Below, in pieces: positions 1 through 8,473 of a DNA stretch of 59,653 nucleotides. Position 1 is the first letter of the stretch, and each line of letters starts with the position of its first letter. This DNA is from Victivallales bacterium. Its GTDB lineage: Bacteria > Verrucomicrobiota > Lentisphaeria > Oligosphaerales > Oligosphaeraceae. The DNA is taken from contig JAFPYX010000018.1 in assembly GCA_017417585.1 (NCBI GenBank), positions 1 through 59,653 of the forward strand, written 5' to 3'. The translations under genes and the position numbers were made by a program. Under the pieces are notes generated by a model that saw only the letters and a list, made by a program, of their open reading frames with translations, was not told the DNA's origin and made no database searches.

Positions 1-37
1 AGGTTAGTTTCTAACCTCTAACCTCTAATCTCTAAAC
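1..37. repeat. Degenerate heptanucleotide array before rnpB
   Basis: The first bases form a small perfect hairpin (AGGTTAG, TTT, CTAACCT) that runs into further CTCTAAC-type 7-bp units. It ends eight bases before the RNase P RNA. The same 7-bp family recurs next to genes near 7.6, 18.6, 34.5 and 35.8 kb. The array may extend left of the window. Its function is unknown. Confidence 0.6.
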
Positions 38-44
38 TTGATTT

Positions 45-403
45 GAGCTGGTCCGGACGGCCGCTCCGCCTCTGCGGGGAGGAAAGTCCAGACACCACAG
101 GGCAGGATGCCCGTCTGAAAGGGCGGGTATCGCGGGGAAATCCCGCGGTCAGGACAGTGCCACAGAAAACATACCGCCAGTTTCGACTGGTAAGGGTGAA
201 ATGGCGAGGCAAGAGCTCACCGCGGCGGCTGGCAACGGCCGCCGGCATGGCAAACCCCATCCGGTGCAAGACCAAATAGGGGACGAGGCGTCGCCTGCGC
301 CGCCAACCTCCTTCGGGAGGCAGTCCCGGGTATCGGTCGCGCAGATGAATGGTCGTCGCGCCCCTCGCGGGGCGGCACAGAATCTGGCTTACAGGGCCGG
401 CTC
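45..403 (+). ncRNA. rnpB: RNase P RNA, bacterial class A
   Basis: This is the catalytic RNA of ribonuclease P, which removes the 5' leader of tRNA precursors. The universally conserved core is readable in order: GAGGAAAGTCC at 79-89, GGTAAGGGTGAAA at 189-201, GCAAGACCAAATAGGGG at 266-282, and CAGAATCTGGCTTACAG at 378-394. The ends are set by helix P1, in which GAGCTGGTCC (45-54) pairs with GGGCCGGCTC (394-403) using two wobble pairs. A TTTTT run follows at 404-408 and may be the termination site. Length and helix order fit the ancestral A type. Open reading frames on either strand across this region are shadows. Confidence 0.97.
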
Positions 404-486
404 TTTTTCAGTTTAAAGGGTAAAGTCTCAAGTCCTAGAATAATAATCAAATAACCTGTTTGCAACAAATATATTAAACATAATAT

Positions 487-2802
487 ATGTGCGCAAAGCC
501 CGCCAGTAGATTGACCGTCGTCTCCGAGTGCTGCAAATTGCTCAGCCAGGCCTCGGACCCCACAAAGACGCTTCAATTGGTCTGCAAGACGCTGGTCGAG
601 ACCTTCTGCACGCAGTTCTGCGCAGTGACCTCCTATGACCTGACGGAACAGCGCCTGGTCATCCGTGCCAGCCACGGCCTCTACGTGGAGGAACTTCAGA
701 GCATCGCTCCGGAACACTCGATCTCCGCAATTGCCTTCCACAAGCAGCAAATCCTCAACCGCGCCCTGGACGCCCGGAAGACTCCGCCGGAACACTCCAC
801 CTGCGAGCAGCTCTCCAAGCGCTGCCACAGCCTGCTGGCGGTGCCGCTGGTGACCCAGGGACGCTCCGTTGGCATCCTCACGCTGGGGCGTTCCTCCAAG
901 CTGCCCTTCCCCCAGAGCATCGTCGATATCTGCAATGTGCTGGCCACGCCGATTGCCTCCTTCCTCCAGAACATCGAACTTCTCAAACAGACCGCCCAGC
1001 CTGTCCGTGAGGAAAAGCCCGCGCTCCCCGTGCCCGCCGACGCCAACCATTTCTTCAGCGGGAAGTCCATCGTCCCAGGAGTCTGCCTGGGGAGGTGCCT
1101 GGTGCTGGCCAGCGACGACGCGCTGCGCACGATCGTCCCCACGAAGGCTCGCGACATCGCCGCCGAGCGTGCCCGGCTCCGCCAGGCCTACGAGCTGGCT
1201 CGCAAGAGCCTCGCTCAGACCCGACCGGAAGTCGCCGAGGTCCTCGCCGAGGCCGACCTCTCCATCTTCGACATCTATGAAATCCTTCTGGAAGACCCGA
1301 CGCTCCAGGAACGCATCGAGAGCAAGCTCGCCCAGGGCTACGAACTCAACTCCGCACTTTCGCTCACCCTCCAGGAGGTCGAGGCCGACCTAAACCACCT
1401 CGCAGACGAATACCTCCGCGAACGCATCCGAGACATCGAGGATGTCCTACTGCGACTCCTGAACGCCGCCAACAACCAGGCGGCGACCGCCCGCAAGACC
1501 AGCCAGGCGCCTGACAACCCCATCGTGCTGGTCGCCCGCGAGCTCTTCCCCTCGCAGCTGCTCGCCTCGCCCCTCAAGCATGTCTGCGGAATCGTCTGCG
1601 AAAGCGGCGGCGCCACCAGCCATGCGACCATTTTGGCGCGAGCGCTCCGAATTCCGATGGTCATCGGAATCAAGGACATCCAGAATATCATGCAGCCCGG
1701 CGACCAGCTCCTGGTGGACGGCGGAACCGGACTCTGCTTCCCCTCCCCCTCACAGGAACTCCTCAAGCAGTATAAATTCGCGCTGAACAATGCCAAAAAA
1801 CTGCGCGAGGCCAATGCCGGCAGGGAATCCACCCCGCCACCGCTGAACGACACGCCCTGCACCCAGGACGGCACGCCCGTCCATCTCTGCGGAAACATCA
1901 CCCTCTTCGCCGAAATGGCCGCGCTCCACGCCGCCGGCGCACGCGAGGTCGGACTCTACCGCACCGAGTTCATGTTCATGATCCGCAACGCCATGCCCGA
2001 CGAGGAGACGCAGTACCATGTGATTTCCCGGCTGGTCCAGGCCGCCAACGGCGCTCCCGTTGCCATCCGTGCCCTCGACATCGGCGGGGACAAGCCGCTG
2101 CCATACCTCAAGTGGGACGAAGAGCTCAACCCCTCCCTGGGCCTGCGCGGACTGCGGTTCCTCCTCTCCAACCCGGACATCCTACGCACCCAGCTGCGGG
2201 CAATCCTTCGCGCCAGCGTGGATGCCGATGTCACCCTGACCTTCCCCATGGTCGCCGACCGCACTGACCTGATGGACGCCAAGGCCGCCGTCGTGGAGGC
2301 GAAGCGCTCGCTGCGACTCGACCAGGTACCCTACGGCCATCCGAAAATCGGGATGATGCTGGAGCTGCCTTCCGCCGTGGTCTGCCTGGAGTCCCTGCTG
2401 CCGGAGGTGGACAGCGTGAGCATCGGCACCAACGACCTGGTGCAATACCTCTTTGGCGTGGACCGCGGCAACAGCCATGTCACCCAGTGGTTCCGCCACA
2501 ACCACCCGATTGTCTTCCGACTATTGGGGGAAATCTGCTCGACGGTCGCAAAATATCCCGACAAGACCGTCCAGCTCTGCGGAGAACTCGCCGGCTCGCG
2601 CCTCTGCACACCGCTCCTGCTGGGCGCCGGACTGCGGCGGCTCTCCATGAACCCCTCCATCCTCCCCTCCATCCGCGACCGTATCTGCGGATTGAATATC
2701 CAGGAGTGCGAGAAACTCTATGCCAACGCCTGCAAGATGCACAGCGCCAGGGAAGTATATGACCTAGCCAAGGACTTCGTGCGCCAGCATCACGGATTGT
2801 AA
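487..2802 (+). CDS. ptsP: Phosphoenolpyruvate-protein phosphotransferase with GAF domain (PtsP-like enzyme I)
   Basis: The 771-residue protein is an enzyme I paralogue that takes phosphate from phosphoenolpyruvate and passes it to an HPr-type carrier. A GAF sensor domain fills roughly residues 10-165. The enzyme I N-domain starts near 190 (SGKSIVPGVCLGRCLVLAS). The swivelling phosphohistidine domain carries GGATSHATILARALRIP with the active-site His at residue 379. The PEP-binding barrel shows LYRTEFMF, ALDIGGDKPLPYLKWD, SIGTNDLVQYLFGVDRGN and LCGELAG, so it should be active. GAF-enzyme I proteins usually work in regulatory (nitrogen-type) phosphorelays; no HPr or EIIA gene lies nearby. The ATG at 487 lacks a clear Shine-Dalgarno and follows an A+T-rich leader, so the exact start is less certain than the gene. 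Confidence 0.95.
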   Translation: MCAKPASRLTVVSECCKLLSQASDPTKTLQLVCKTLVETFCTQFCAVTSYDLTEQRLVIRASHGLYVEELQSIAPEHSISAIAFHKQQILNRALDARKTPPEHSTCEQLSKRCHSLLAVPLVTQGRSVGILTLGRSSKLPFPQSIVDICNVLATPIASFLQNIELLKQTAQPVREEKPALPVPADANHFFSGKSIVPGVCLGRCLVLASDDALRTIVPTKARDIAAERARLRQAYELARKSLAQTRPEVAEVLAEADLSIFDIYEILLEDPTLQERIESKLAQGYELNSALSLTLQEVEADLNHLADEYLRERIRDIEDVLLRLLNAANNQAATARKTSQAPDNPIVLVARELFPSQLLASPLKHVCGIVCESGGATSHATILARALRIPMVIGIKDIQNIMQPGDQLLVDGGTGLCFPSPSQELLKQYKFALNNAKKLREANAGRESTPPPLNDTPCTQDGTPVHLCGNITLFAEMAALHAAGAREVGLYRTEFMFMIRNAMPDEETQYHVISRLVQAANGAPVAIRALDIGGDKPLPYLKWDEELNPSLGLRGLRFLLSNPDILRTQLRAILRASVDADVTLTFPMVADRTDLMDAKAAVVEAKRSLRLDQVPYGHPKIGMMLELPSAVVCLESLLPEVDSVSIGTNDLVQYLFGVDRGNSHVTQWFRHNHPIVFRLLGEICSTVAKYPDKTVQLCGELAGSRLCTPLLLGAGLRRLSMNPSILPSIRDRICGLNIQECEKLYANACKMHSAREVYDLAKDFVRQHHGL

Positions 2803-2830
2803 AACCACCGGATATTCCGGGCCTTCCGGA

Positions 2831-3667
2831 TTATTCCGGCTGCCAGCCCGGTTCGACCATGATGCGTACCAGGCGTTTGCCGTCCGGCGCATCCGGGTCG
2901 GCAATCATTATGTTGTTCGTCCCGCGAAGTGCTTGCGGGCTTTCAGGCTGCACGCCCATTGGGCACTGATCTTTCAGCGCAACGGCACGCTGGCACGTCA
3001 CGAAATGCTCCGAGCCGCCGCAAGATGCCCAGTCGGCGGCCATCGCCAAATCCACGGCATGGCCTTCAAGAAGCCAGCGTTGGAGCTGGTTGTACGAGCG
3101 CCTTCCATTCTGATAATACAGCCCTGGACCGACCTTGCCTTCGAGCAGCATATCCTCCTCTTCGGCGACCTGTTTCATGACCGCCAGCAAGGTCTGACGT
3201 TCCTCGTCGGTCAACACGCTGAGATCCAGCCGTGCCAGATATTCCTCCCGCAAGCGTTTCTTCGCCGCCGCAAAACGCAAAAGATGCGCCAGCGACTTCT
3301 TCATCGCCTCGTATTCCTCTGGCTGCGTCTCGCGGAACTCCTCCAGCGTCGGCTCTTCCGGCGGATAGTAAAGTGCCTCGGCACTCGCCAGTTGCTTTTG
3401 CTGGATTCCCTTCTTCTCGGTCAGATGTTGTACTGCGGTCCGCGACTCTTCCAGTTTCTCGAGGAGTTCCCCAAGTTCCCGATAGCCAGCTTGCTTGGCA
3501 GACTGCATTTGCCCGCCCAGTTGCCCCGTAGCGTCGGCACCGCCCCCCGACTGCTTTTCCAGCGCCGTGAGCAATTCGCTGTGCCGATGCGCCAGCCAAG
3601 CCGTCAGTACGACACCTGCGGCCAACAGCACAACCAAAATCAGCCAAAGCACATTTCGTCTGTTCAT
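2831..3667 (-). CDS. Membrane-anchored coiled-coil protein, family A copy 1
   Basis: Not a family I can name. The 278-residue product has a positively charged start and one N-terminal membrane segment (VLWLILVVLLAAGVVLTAW), then a probable coiled coil (about 35-90), a helical region with EFRETQPEEYEAMKKSLAHL and LREEYLARLDLSVLTDEE, and a C-terminal segment ending in VEPGWQPE. The ATG at 3667 is chosen because it overlaps the upstream stop as ATGA and begins the signal-anchor. The protein is paralogous to the gene at 4563-5381, which shares the same central block and the VEPGWQP ending. It is the last gene of a four-gene overlapping set and ends 28 bp from the convergent ptsP. A periplasmic location is inferred. 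Confidence 0.85.
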   Translation of the reverse strand: MNRRNVLWLILVVLLAAGVVLTAWLAHRHSELLTALEKQSGGGADATGQLGGQMQSAKQAGYRELGELLEKLEESRTAVQHLTEKKGIQQKQLASAEALYYPPEEPTLEEFRETQPEEYEAMKKSLAHLLRFAAAKKRLREEYLARLDLSVLTDEERQTLLAVMKQVAEEEDMLLEGKVGPGLYYQNGRRSYNQLQRWLLEGHAVDLAMAADWASCGGSEHFVTCQRAVALKDQCPMGVQPESPQALRGTNNIMIADPDAPDGKRLVRIMVEPGWQPE

Positions 3668-4548
3668 GGGCGTTCCCTCCGATAGGACATCCATTCCTCC
3701 AATTGCCGCACCTCCGCATCCGTTTCGTCTGGAGCCAGACCGTAGTCCAGCGGCGGACAATCCCGTTCCAGCATTTCACGCGCCAGACGATTTTGCAAGA
3801 CCCGCGAGTAAAACCATACTCTGGTCATTGCAAATTCACAGGCCAATGTATGAGGGAACTGCATTTCGCGCTCCGCCTCCTCCCAGGTCGCCACTCCCAA
3901 CGACTTGACATAGATCTGTGCTAAATTTTCTACAAAAAACCTCCCGTATCCTTCTTTATACATCTTCTCCAGTTGACGGAAACGCTCCTCGGCCTCCTCT
4001 TCCGACCAGATGCCATCCAGAACCCCATTCACATATTCCTGATAGCTCGACAGATATTCCTCGCACATCTGACGTTCGAACGGCTTCATCCGAAGCAGCC
4101 CCGCATCCTCCAGCACTTTCAGTGCCGCCCGATGGCATTGTACATGCTCGCCCTCGCGCAACCCTGCATAAACCTCTTTCAGTTCCGCCGCAAATTTCGC
4201 ATATTCATCGGGCGACAGTTCTTCCAGTTCCGACATGCTGATGGTGTTCGCTTCCTGAAGTCCCTTGCGAGTATCCTCCAAATCCGCGACCTCCTGTTCC
4301 AGTCGCTGGCGTTCCGCTTCGGACTCCGCCAACTCGGTCCTGCTTTCCTCCAATTGCGACTCCAGCGATAGAGATGGCTCCAACGTCATTCTGGACAGCA
4401 CCTGCATAGTCTCCGCCTCAGTCCCTTTGCCCTCCGCCAACAGTACCTCGAGATTACGGCAGTCCAGATGCAGATAGCACGCCACCCCGAGGAGCAGTAT
4501 CACCGCAACCAGTAACACCACCATCCATTTTGTGTCTTTCTTTTTCAT
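3664..4548 (-). CDS. Membrane-anchored helical protein, family B copy 1
   Basis: Unrecognised 294-residue protein. One N-terminal membrane helix (WMVVLLVAVILLLGVACYLH) is followed by a signature, LHLDCRNLEVLLAEGKG, a coiled-coil stretch (about 50-95), and a helical domain containing LSPDEYAKFAAEL and YLSSYQEYVNGVLDGIWS. It is paralogous to the gene at 5378-6259: both share YLHLDCRNLE, the EYV/IDGVL motif and a C-terminus with a DYG motif and MSYRRERP or MNWRRP. The start at 4548 is the first ATG that leaves the hydrophobic anchor N-terminal, and GGGAG lies about 10 bases upstream. Its stop overlaps the next gene by four bases, implying translational coupling with family A. Confidence 0.85.
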   Translation of the reverse strand: MKKKDTKWMVVLLVAVILLLGVACYLHLDCRNLEVLLAEGKGTEAETMQVLSRMTLEPSLSLESQLEESRTELAESEAERQRLEQEVADLEDTRKGLQEANTISMSELEELSPDEYAKFAAELKEVYAGLREGEHVQCHRAALKVLEDAGLLRMKPFERQMCEEYLSSYQEYVNGVLDGIWSEEEAEERFRQLEKMYKEGYGRFFVENLAQIYVKSLGVATWEEAEREMQFPHTLACEFAMTRVWFYSRVLQNRLAREMLERDCPPLDYGLAPDETDAEVRQLEEWMSYRRERP

Positions 4549-4562
4549 AAGCCATCTTCTCC

Positions 4563-5381
4563 CTAAGGCTGCCAGCCAGGTTCGACCTTGACATACACGG
4601 TTCGGATTCCATTCGATGCCTCTGGATCGATAATGTTCACCCAGAAAGTCCCCCGAAGTTTCTGGGGCGACGGCACGTATTTCACCAGATTGCCAAAAAA
4701 CAACTTTTGGGTGCGCATGATCTCGACATAGCGGTCGTCTCGACCGAGAAATGCACCAGACGCCATCTGCGCCAACTCGCAAATCTCCGTACTTTCCATC
4801 AGCCATCGTTCGCTGGTGTTCACCCCCGCAGCATCTATGAAATGGACCAGTTCGGCTTCGGAACACCCATAGAGAAAGGCCTCGTCGCGCTGCTGGATCA
4901 TGGCAAGGCCCTCCCGAAATCGCTGAAGTTCCTCGGCTGTCAAAACGTTCAGGTCCAGTCGGTCGAGGTATTCTTGACGCAGTTGGATCCGCAGTCTCGC
5001 ATAGCGTTTGGTCGCGGCGATTTTCCTTTTCAATTCTTCATACGCATCGGGTTGTGTCTCACGATACTCCTCCAGCGACAACTTGGGCACGAAGGCTTCT
5101 TCCTGCTTGTCGCGGCAACGCTTCTGCTCTCTCAGGCGCTCCACCTCCGCAAGCACGCCATCATATTGCGCCTGGAGTTCCGAAGTGTCTTCCCGTTTTT
5201 CCAGAACGGACGATAGCTTCACGGTCGGCATCATCGGCTCGCGCTTCTCGGACACCGCCAGTTCCGCCAGCCTCGCCAACAAACCACTCCGACGGTGCCA
5301 CTGGACGACTGTCCAAACAGACACAAGCACAAGCGCAAGTGCCAGTGTGCCTGCCAGCCAGACTTGATGCTTCGATTTCAT
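4563..5381 (-). CDS. Membrane-anchored coiled-coil protein, family A copy 2
   Basis: A 272-residue paralogue of the protein at 2831-3667. It has an N-terminal anchor (VWLAGTLALALVLVSVWTVV), a coiled coil rich in charged residues, then SLEEYRETQPDAYEELKRKI and LRQEYLDRLDLNVLTAEEL, which align with copy 1, and the same C-terminal ending, VEPGWQP. The start codon overlaps the stop of the upstream family B gene as ATGA, while only 14 bases separate its stop from the next family B gene. The gene order B-A-B-A with identical junctions shows that a coupled B-A pair was duplicated as a unit. Function is unknown; a fixed 1:1 partnership of A with B is the simplest inference. Confidence 0.85.
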   Translation of the reverse strand: MKSKHQVWLAGTLALALVLVSVWTVVQWHRRSGLLARLAELAVSEKREPMMPTVKLSSVLEKREDTSELQAQYDGVLAEVERLREQKRCRDKQEEAFVPKLSLEEYRETQPDAYEELKRKIAATKRYARLRIQLRQEYLDRLDLNVLTAEELQRFREGLAMIQQRDEAFLYGCSEAELVHFIDAAGVNTSERWLMESTEICELAQMASGAFLGRDDRYVEIMRTQKLFFGNLVKYVPSPQKLRGTFWVNIIDPEASNGIRTVYVKVEPGWQP

Positions 5382-6259
5382 GGGCGCCTCCAGTTCATCA
5401 GTTCCCTGATATGATATCCATCCAACTCAAGGTAAGGATGTTCTGGATCAAAACCATAGTCTTCCGAGGGGGAGTCCGTTGCCCAAATCTCCCGAGCATA
5501 GGCGTTCCACCAAATGCGGTCGTTATAAACCCACCCTGACATGAAAAGCGCACTGAGAATGCCAGACTCTTTCTCCAGAATCTCTCCCAGTTCCTCCTCC
5601 GTCTTCACGCCCAGCGCAATGTGCAGACTGCGCATCCGTCCAGAATAAATCTCGTCATCGATTTCATCGGCCGTCCCCTTCAGTTGCTCGTAACGCTCCT
5701 GTGCCTCAACATCGCTCCACCGCTCCGCGAGCACCCCATCGATATATTCATCGCGTAATCGCATGTATTCCTCGGCGCGTTCCCGCTCCGCTGGAGAAAT
5801 GTCGCTCACCCCAAGTTCATCCAGCAGACGAATTGCTTCCCGAAAATCTTGTGAGCCATGCCGATACCGATTGCGGTATTTCACCAAATCATCGACTATC
5901 CGCATATATTGGTCTTCTGGAAGCAATTCTGCCAATTCCTCCATGTTGACCACTTCCAGCAACCGATCTTCGCCCCACGGTTCTTTCTCCGCATCCTCTC
6001 CAAGCTCCTCAAGCAACTGCTCACGTTCGGTCTCCAAGGCGGCCAGGCCTTCCTGAAGTTGAGCGACCTTGTCCATGGACGATGAGGCGGGCAATATTAC
6101 AGCCACAGGCGATTCCGCCGATTCACTCCCGTCCAGCCTGCCATCCGCCAACATCGCCTCGAGGTTCCGGCAGTCCAGATGCAGATAGCGCGCCACCCCG
6201 AGGAGCGCCACGACTATCAAGGCCAAAACTGCATTGATGTAGCCAATCCTCAAAGTCAC
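5378..6259 (-). CDS. Membrane-anchored helical protein, family B copy 2
   Basis: A 293-residue paralogue of the protein at 3664-4548 and the first gene of the four-gene set. The start is GTG at 6259, with GGGAG nine bases upstream. It has an N-terminal membrane helix (AVLALIVVALLGVARYLH), the family signature LHLDCRNLEAMLADGR, a coiled coil near residues 50-85 (LAALETEREQLLEELGED), and a domain with LPEDQYMRIVDDL and RLRDEYIDGVLAERWS. The predicted soluble part is acidic. No enzyme motif is seen. The leader upstream (6260-6490) contains A+T-rich sequence suited to a promoter, and a run of nine G at 6399-6407. Confidence 0.85.
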   Translation of the reverse strand: MTLRIGYINAVLALIVVALLGVARYLHLDCRNLEAMLADGRLDGSESAESPVAVILPASSSMDKVAQLQEGLAALETEREQLLEELGEDAEKEPWGEDRLLEVVNMEELAELLPEDQYMRIVDDLVKYRNRYRHGSQDFREAIRLLDELGVSDISPAERERAEEYMRLRDEYIDGVLAERWSDVEAQERYEQLKGTADEIDDEIYSGRMRSLHIALGVKTEEELGEILEKESGILSALFMSGWVYNDRIWWNAYAREIWATDSPSEDYGFDPEHPYLELDGYHIRELMNWRRP

Positions 6260-6491
6260 CGCTGATTTCTCCCAAACCTCATCTGTATCGGAATTTCACC
6301 GCCAGACCAGCCACCAAGACAACCACCGCCCTGCGAAACAGGGATCAGTTGTTATAACTAATTAAAAATAGGCAAGTAATAGCAATAATATAGCACCTGG
6401 GGGGGGGTAAAATCAAGTTGAAAATGCAAAAAAACACACAAAATGGTTACTTTTCTCCACCTGCGACAAATAGTTTTTTTCTTTTATAAAA

Positions 6492-6536
6492 TAAAAAAAA
6501 CGGGAGAGAATTTTTTTCAAAAAAAATCTCTCCCGT
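6492..6536 (-). terminator. Intrinsic terminator of lpxD
   Basis: A perfect 10-bp stem (ACGGGAGAGA pairing with TCTCTCCCGT) continues as a T7/A7 stem around a one-base loop. On the minus strand it is followed by eight T. It lies 14 bases after the lpxD stop. Confidence 0.9.
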
Positions 6537-6549
6537 CTCAAAGAACAGC

Positions 6550-7581
6550 CTACTCTTCCTTGGCTTTCTTGATGAGTGCCTTGAGGTCGGCCTCCATTGC
6601 CTCGAGTTTCTTGAGGAGAAGTCGTTCGCGGGCAAAGGCCTTGCGGTCCTGCGCGGGCGACCCCATCAGGACGGCTCCGGGCATCGCATCCTTGGAGACG
6701 CCAGCCTGCGCCATCACGATGGCGCCGTCGCCCACACGCAGATGACCGACCACGCCGGCCTGCCCCGCCAGAATCACGCCGTTGCCCAGATGCGTGCTGC
6801 CCGCCACGCCGCACTGCGCGACCAGGATGCACCCGCGCCCGATTTCGACATTGTGGGCGACCTGCACCAAGTTGTCGATTTTGGTTCCCGCCTGAATCCA
6901 CGTGCGCCCGAAGCGCGCGCGGTCGATGGTGGAATTCGCGCCGACCTCCACATCGTCGTCCAGCTGGACAATGCCGACCTGCGGGATCTTCTCGTGTCCG
7001 GCGGCGCTGGACTTGTAGCCGAAGCCGTCCGAGCCCACGACTACGCCGGCGTGGAGGATCACGCGGTTGCCCAGGATGCAGCGTTCGCGGATGGTCACAT
7101 TGGAATAGACGAGGCAGTTCGCGCCGATGTGCGCCTCCTGTCCGACATAGACATTCGGAAGCAGGACCGTGCCCTCGCCGATGGTCGCGCCCGCCTCGAT
7201 GACCACGTTTGCGCCGATGTGGCAGGACATCGGGATTTCCACGGAGGCGTCGATGACCGCCGTGGGATGCACGCCGGGCTTGTATTCGACGGGCGGAGGC
7301 GTGAAGGCCATCACGACCTTCGTGAAGGCGTCCGAAGGATCGGCGCAGACCACCCACGCGCGGCCGGCCGGCGGCTCGACGGTGTAGTTCTCCGGCACCA
7401 GCACCACTCCCGCGCGGGAGTTGGGTACCTGCTCGCGGTACTTGTCATTGCCCAGGAACGCCACGTCCGCCTCGGTGGACTCCGCCAGGGACGCCACGCC
7501 GTGCAGCGGATGGGGGCATTCGCCCACAATCCGCCCCTGGACCATCGCCGCAATCTCTTCCGCTGTCTTGGAAATCAACAT
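6550..7581 (-). CDS. lpxD: UDP-3-O-acylglucosamine N-acyltransferase
   Basis: This enzyme of lipid A synthesis transfers a hydroxyacyl chain from ACP to the 2-amino group of UDP-3-O-acylglucosamine in the cytoplasm. The 343-residue protein has the N-terminal uridine-binding domain (about 1-100; VAFLGNDKYREQVPNSRAGV) and a long left-handed beta helix of hexapeptide repeats (about 105-300), with the NLVQVAHNVEIGRGC stretch carrying the conserved His. A C-terminal helix (LLLKKLEAMEADLKALIKK) completes the family plan. The start at 7581 fits the family's N-terminus; codons upstream read through a low-complexity array and are not family sequence. It follows skp on the same strand, a gene order common in Gram-negative bacteria, and ends at a strong terminator. 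Confidence 0.96.
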   Translation of the reverse strand: MLISKTAEEIAAMVQGRIVGECPHPLHGVASLAESTEADVAFLGNDKYREQVPNSRAGVVLVPENYTVEPPAGRAWVVCADPSDAFTKVVMAFTPPPVEYKPGVHPTAVIDASVEIPMSCHIGANVVIEAGATIGEGTVLLPNVYVGQEAHIGANCLVYSNVTIRERCILGNRVILHAGVVVGSDGFGYKSSAAGHEKIPQVGIVQLDDDVEVGANSTIDRARFGRTWIQAGTKIDNLVQVAHNVEIGRGCILVAQCGVAGSTHLGNGVILAGQAGVVGHLRVGDGAIVMAQAGVSKDAMPGAVLMGSPAQDRKAFARERLLLKKLEAMEADLKALIKKAKEE

Positions 7582-7587
7582 AATATC

Positions 7588-7670
7588 AAAGGTGAGAGGT
7601 GAGAGGTGAGAGGTGAGAAGTGAGAAGTGAGTGGTAAAAGGTGAGAGGTTAGAGTCCAAGGTCCAAGTCC
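7588..7670. repeat. Heptanucleotide array between skp and lpxD
   Basis: About nine 7-bp units of type AGGTGAG, with AAGTGAG, AGGTTAG and GGTCCAA variants, fill the spacer and end about seven bases from the lpxD start codon. On the coding strand the unit reads CTCACCT. No Shine-Dalgarno is evident between array and ATG, so unit number would change the spacing between any upstream signal and lpxD. Confidence 0.8.
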
Positions 7671-7683
7671 ATTGAACCCGAGA

Positions 7684-8328
7684 TCACTGCTGTTGTGCGG
7701 CGGCCTCCTGGGCGGCACGCGCTTTCGCACGCACTTCCGCCAGCTTTTTCTCGGCCTCGGCCTTCTCGGCCTCGTGGCCGGCGTTCACCAGCTTTACGAT
7801 CGCCTCAGTGATCTCCTGATCCAGCGGATACGCAATCACCATCGGCACGCGGTTGAGAGACTTCCCAGAGACCTCCAGGACCGTGGTGTATCCCTGCGAC
7901 TCCGCGTATTTCCGCACCTGCCCCGTAAGTTCCTCCGCCAACTTCTCCACGATCATCTGCTGGCGATTCTCGATTTCGCCCAAGCCGTCCTGGCGATAGC
8001 GCATGATCTCATCCTGTTTCTGCTGAAGACGGTTCTCCAGGAGCTGCGCCTTTGAACGCGCAGTCGCACGAACCTCTTCTGAAAGCAGCTCGTTGTCCGC
8101 ATCCGCGACCGCCTTCTGGTATTCCGTCAAGCTGGCCTGGAATTCATCGCGGAGCAGATTGAAGCCGTCCAGATACTGCTTACGCAGATTCTCGATGTTG
8201 ATGTTCTCGTTCACGGTCTTGTAGTATTCGTTGAAGACCGTCTCCATGTTCACGTAGGCAAAGCGCTCCTGAGCAAAGGCCGCGACACAGGCGCACAGCG
8301 CCATAAAGAGGGCGATTTTCTTCAGCAT
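7684..8328 (-). CDS. skp: Periplasmic chaperone Skp/OmpH family
   Basis: Skp trimers hold unfolded outer-membrane proteins in the periplasm. The 214-residue product has a cleavable signal peptide (MLKKIALFMALCACVAAFA, cleavage near residue 19-20), then the family's N-terminal strand RFAYVNMETVFNEYYKT and a long charged coiled coil (about 45-130) forming the tentacles, followed by the returning segment VSGKSLNRVPMVIAYP. A further helix and an Ala/Gln-rich tail (AQEAAAQQQ) make it slightly longer than usual. The start at 8328 is supported by AAGGAG nine bases upstream. It precedes lpxD, the order seen in many Gram-negative genomes. Confidence 0.93.
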   Translation of the reverse strand: MLKKIALFMALCACVAAFAQERFAYVNMETVFNEYYKTVNENINIENLRKQYLDGFNLLRDEFQASLTEYQKAVADADNELLSEEVRATARSKAQLLENRLQQKQDEIMRYRQDGLGEIENRQQMIVEKLAEELTGQVRKYAESQGYTTVLEVSGKSLNRVPMVIAYPLDQEITEAIVKLVNAGHEAEKAEAEKKLAEVRAKARAAQEAAAQQQ

Positions 8329-8403
8329 TGTAATCTCCTTAGTAGATGAATGAAGCAACTTTTGCATACTTTAACCCCTCCCCTGCCGTTTGTCCTCCAA
8401 TCC

Positions 8404-8451
8404 TAAAAAAAGAATGCCGGACGGGAAAGCCATCCGACTTCGCCGCCCGGC
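8404..8451 (-). terminator. Intrinsic terminator after prepilin-like gene
   Basis: On the minus strand GCCGGGCGG pairs with CCGTCCGGC (one wobble pair) across an 18-base loop and is followed by ATTCTTTTTTT. It lies just after the stop of the 8474-9268 gene. Confidence 0.8.
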
Positions 8452-8473
8452 AGGAAACGTGGCACAACCGGCC

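Noticed and set aside
217..1157. Minus-strand reading frames across rnpB and the ptsP start
   Set aside because: They lie opposite a clear RNase P RNA and an intact enzyme I gene, and their peptides are low-complexity with no family sequence.
2803..2830. Tandem CCGGA-N3/4-TCCGG hairpins between convergent ptsP and family A gene
   Set aside because: The stems are only five base pairs and no T-run follows, so a terminator call is not supported.
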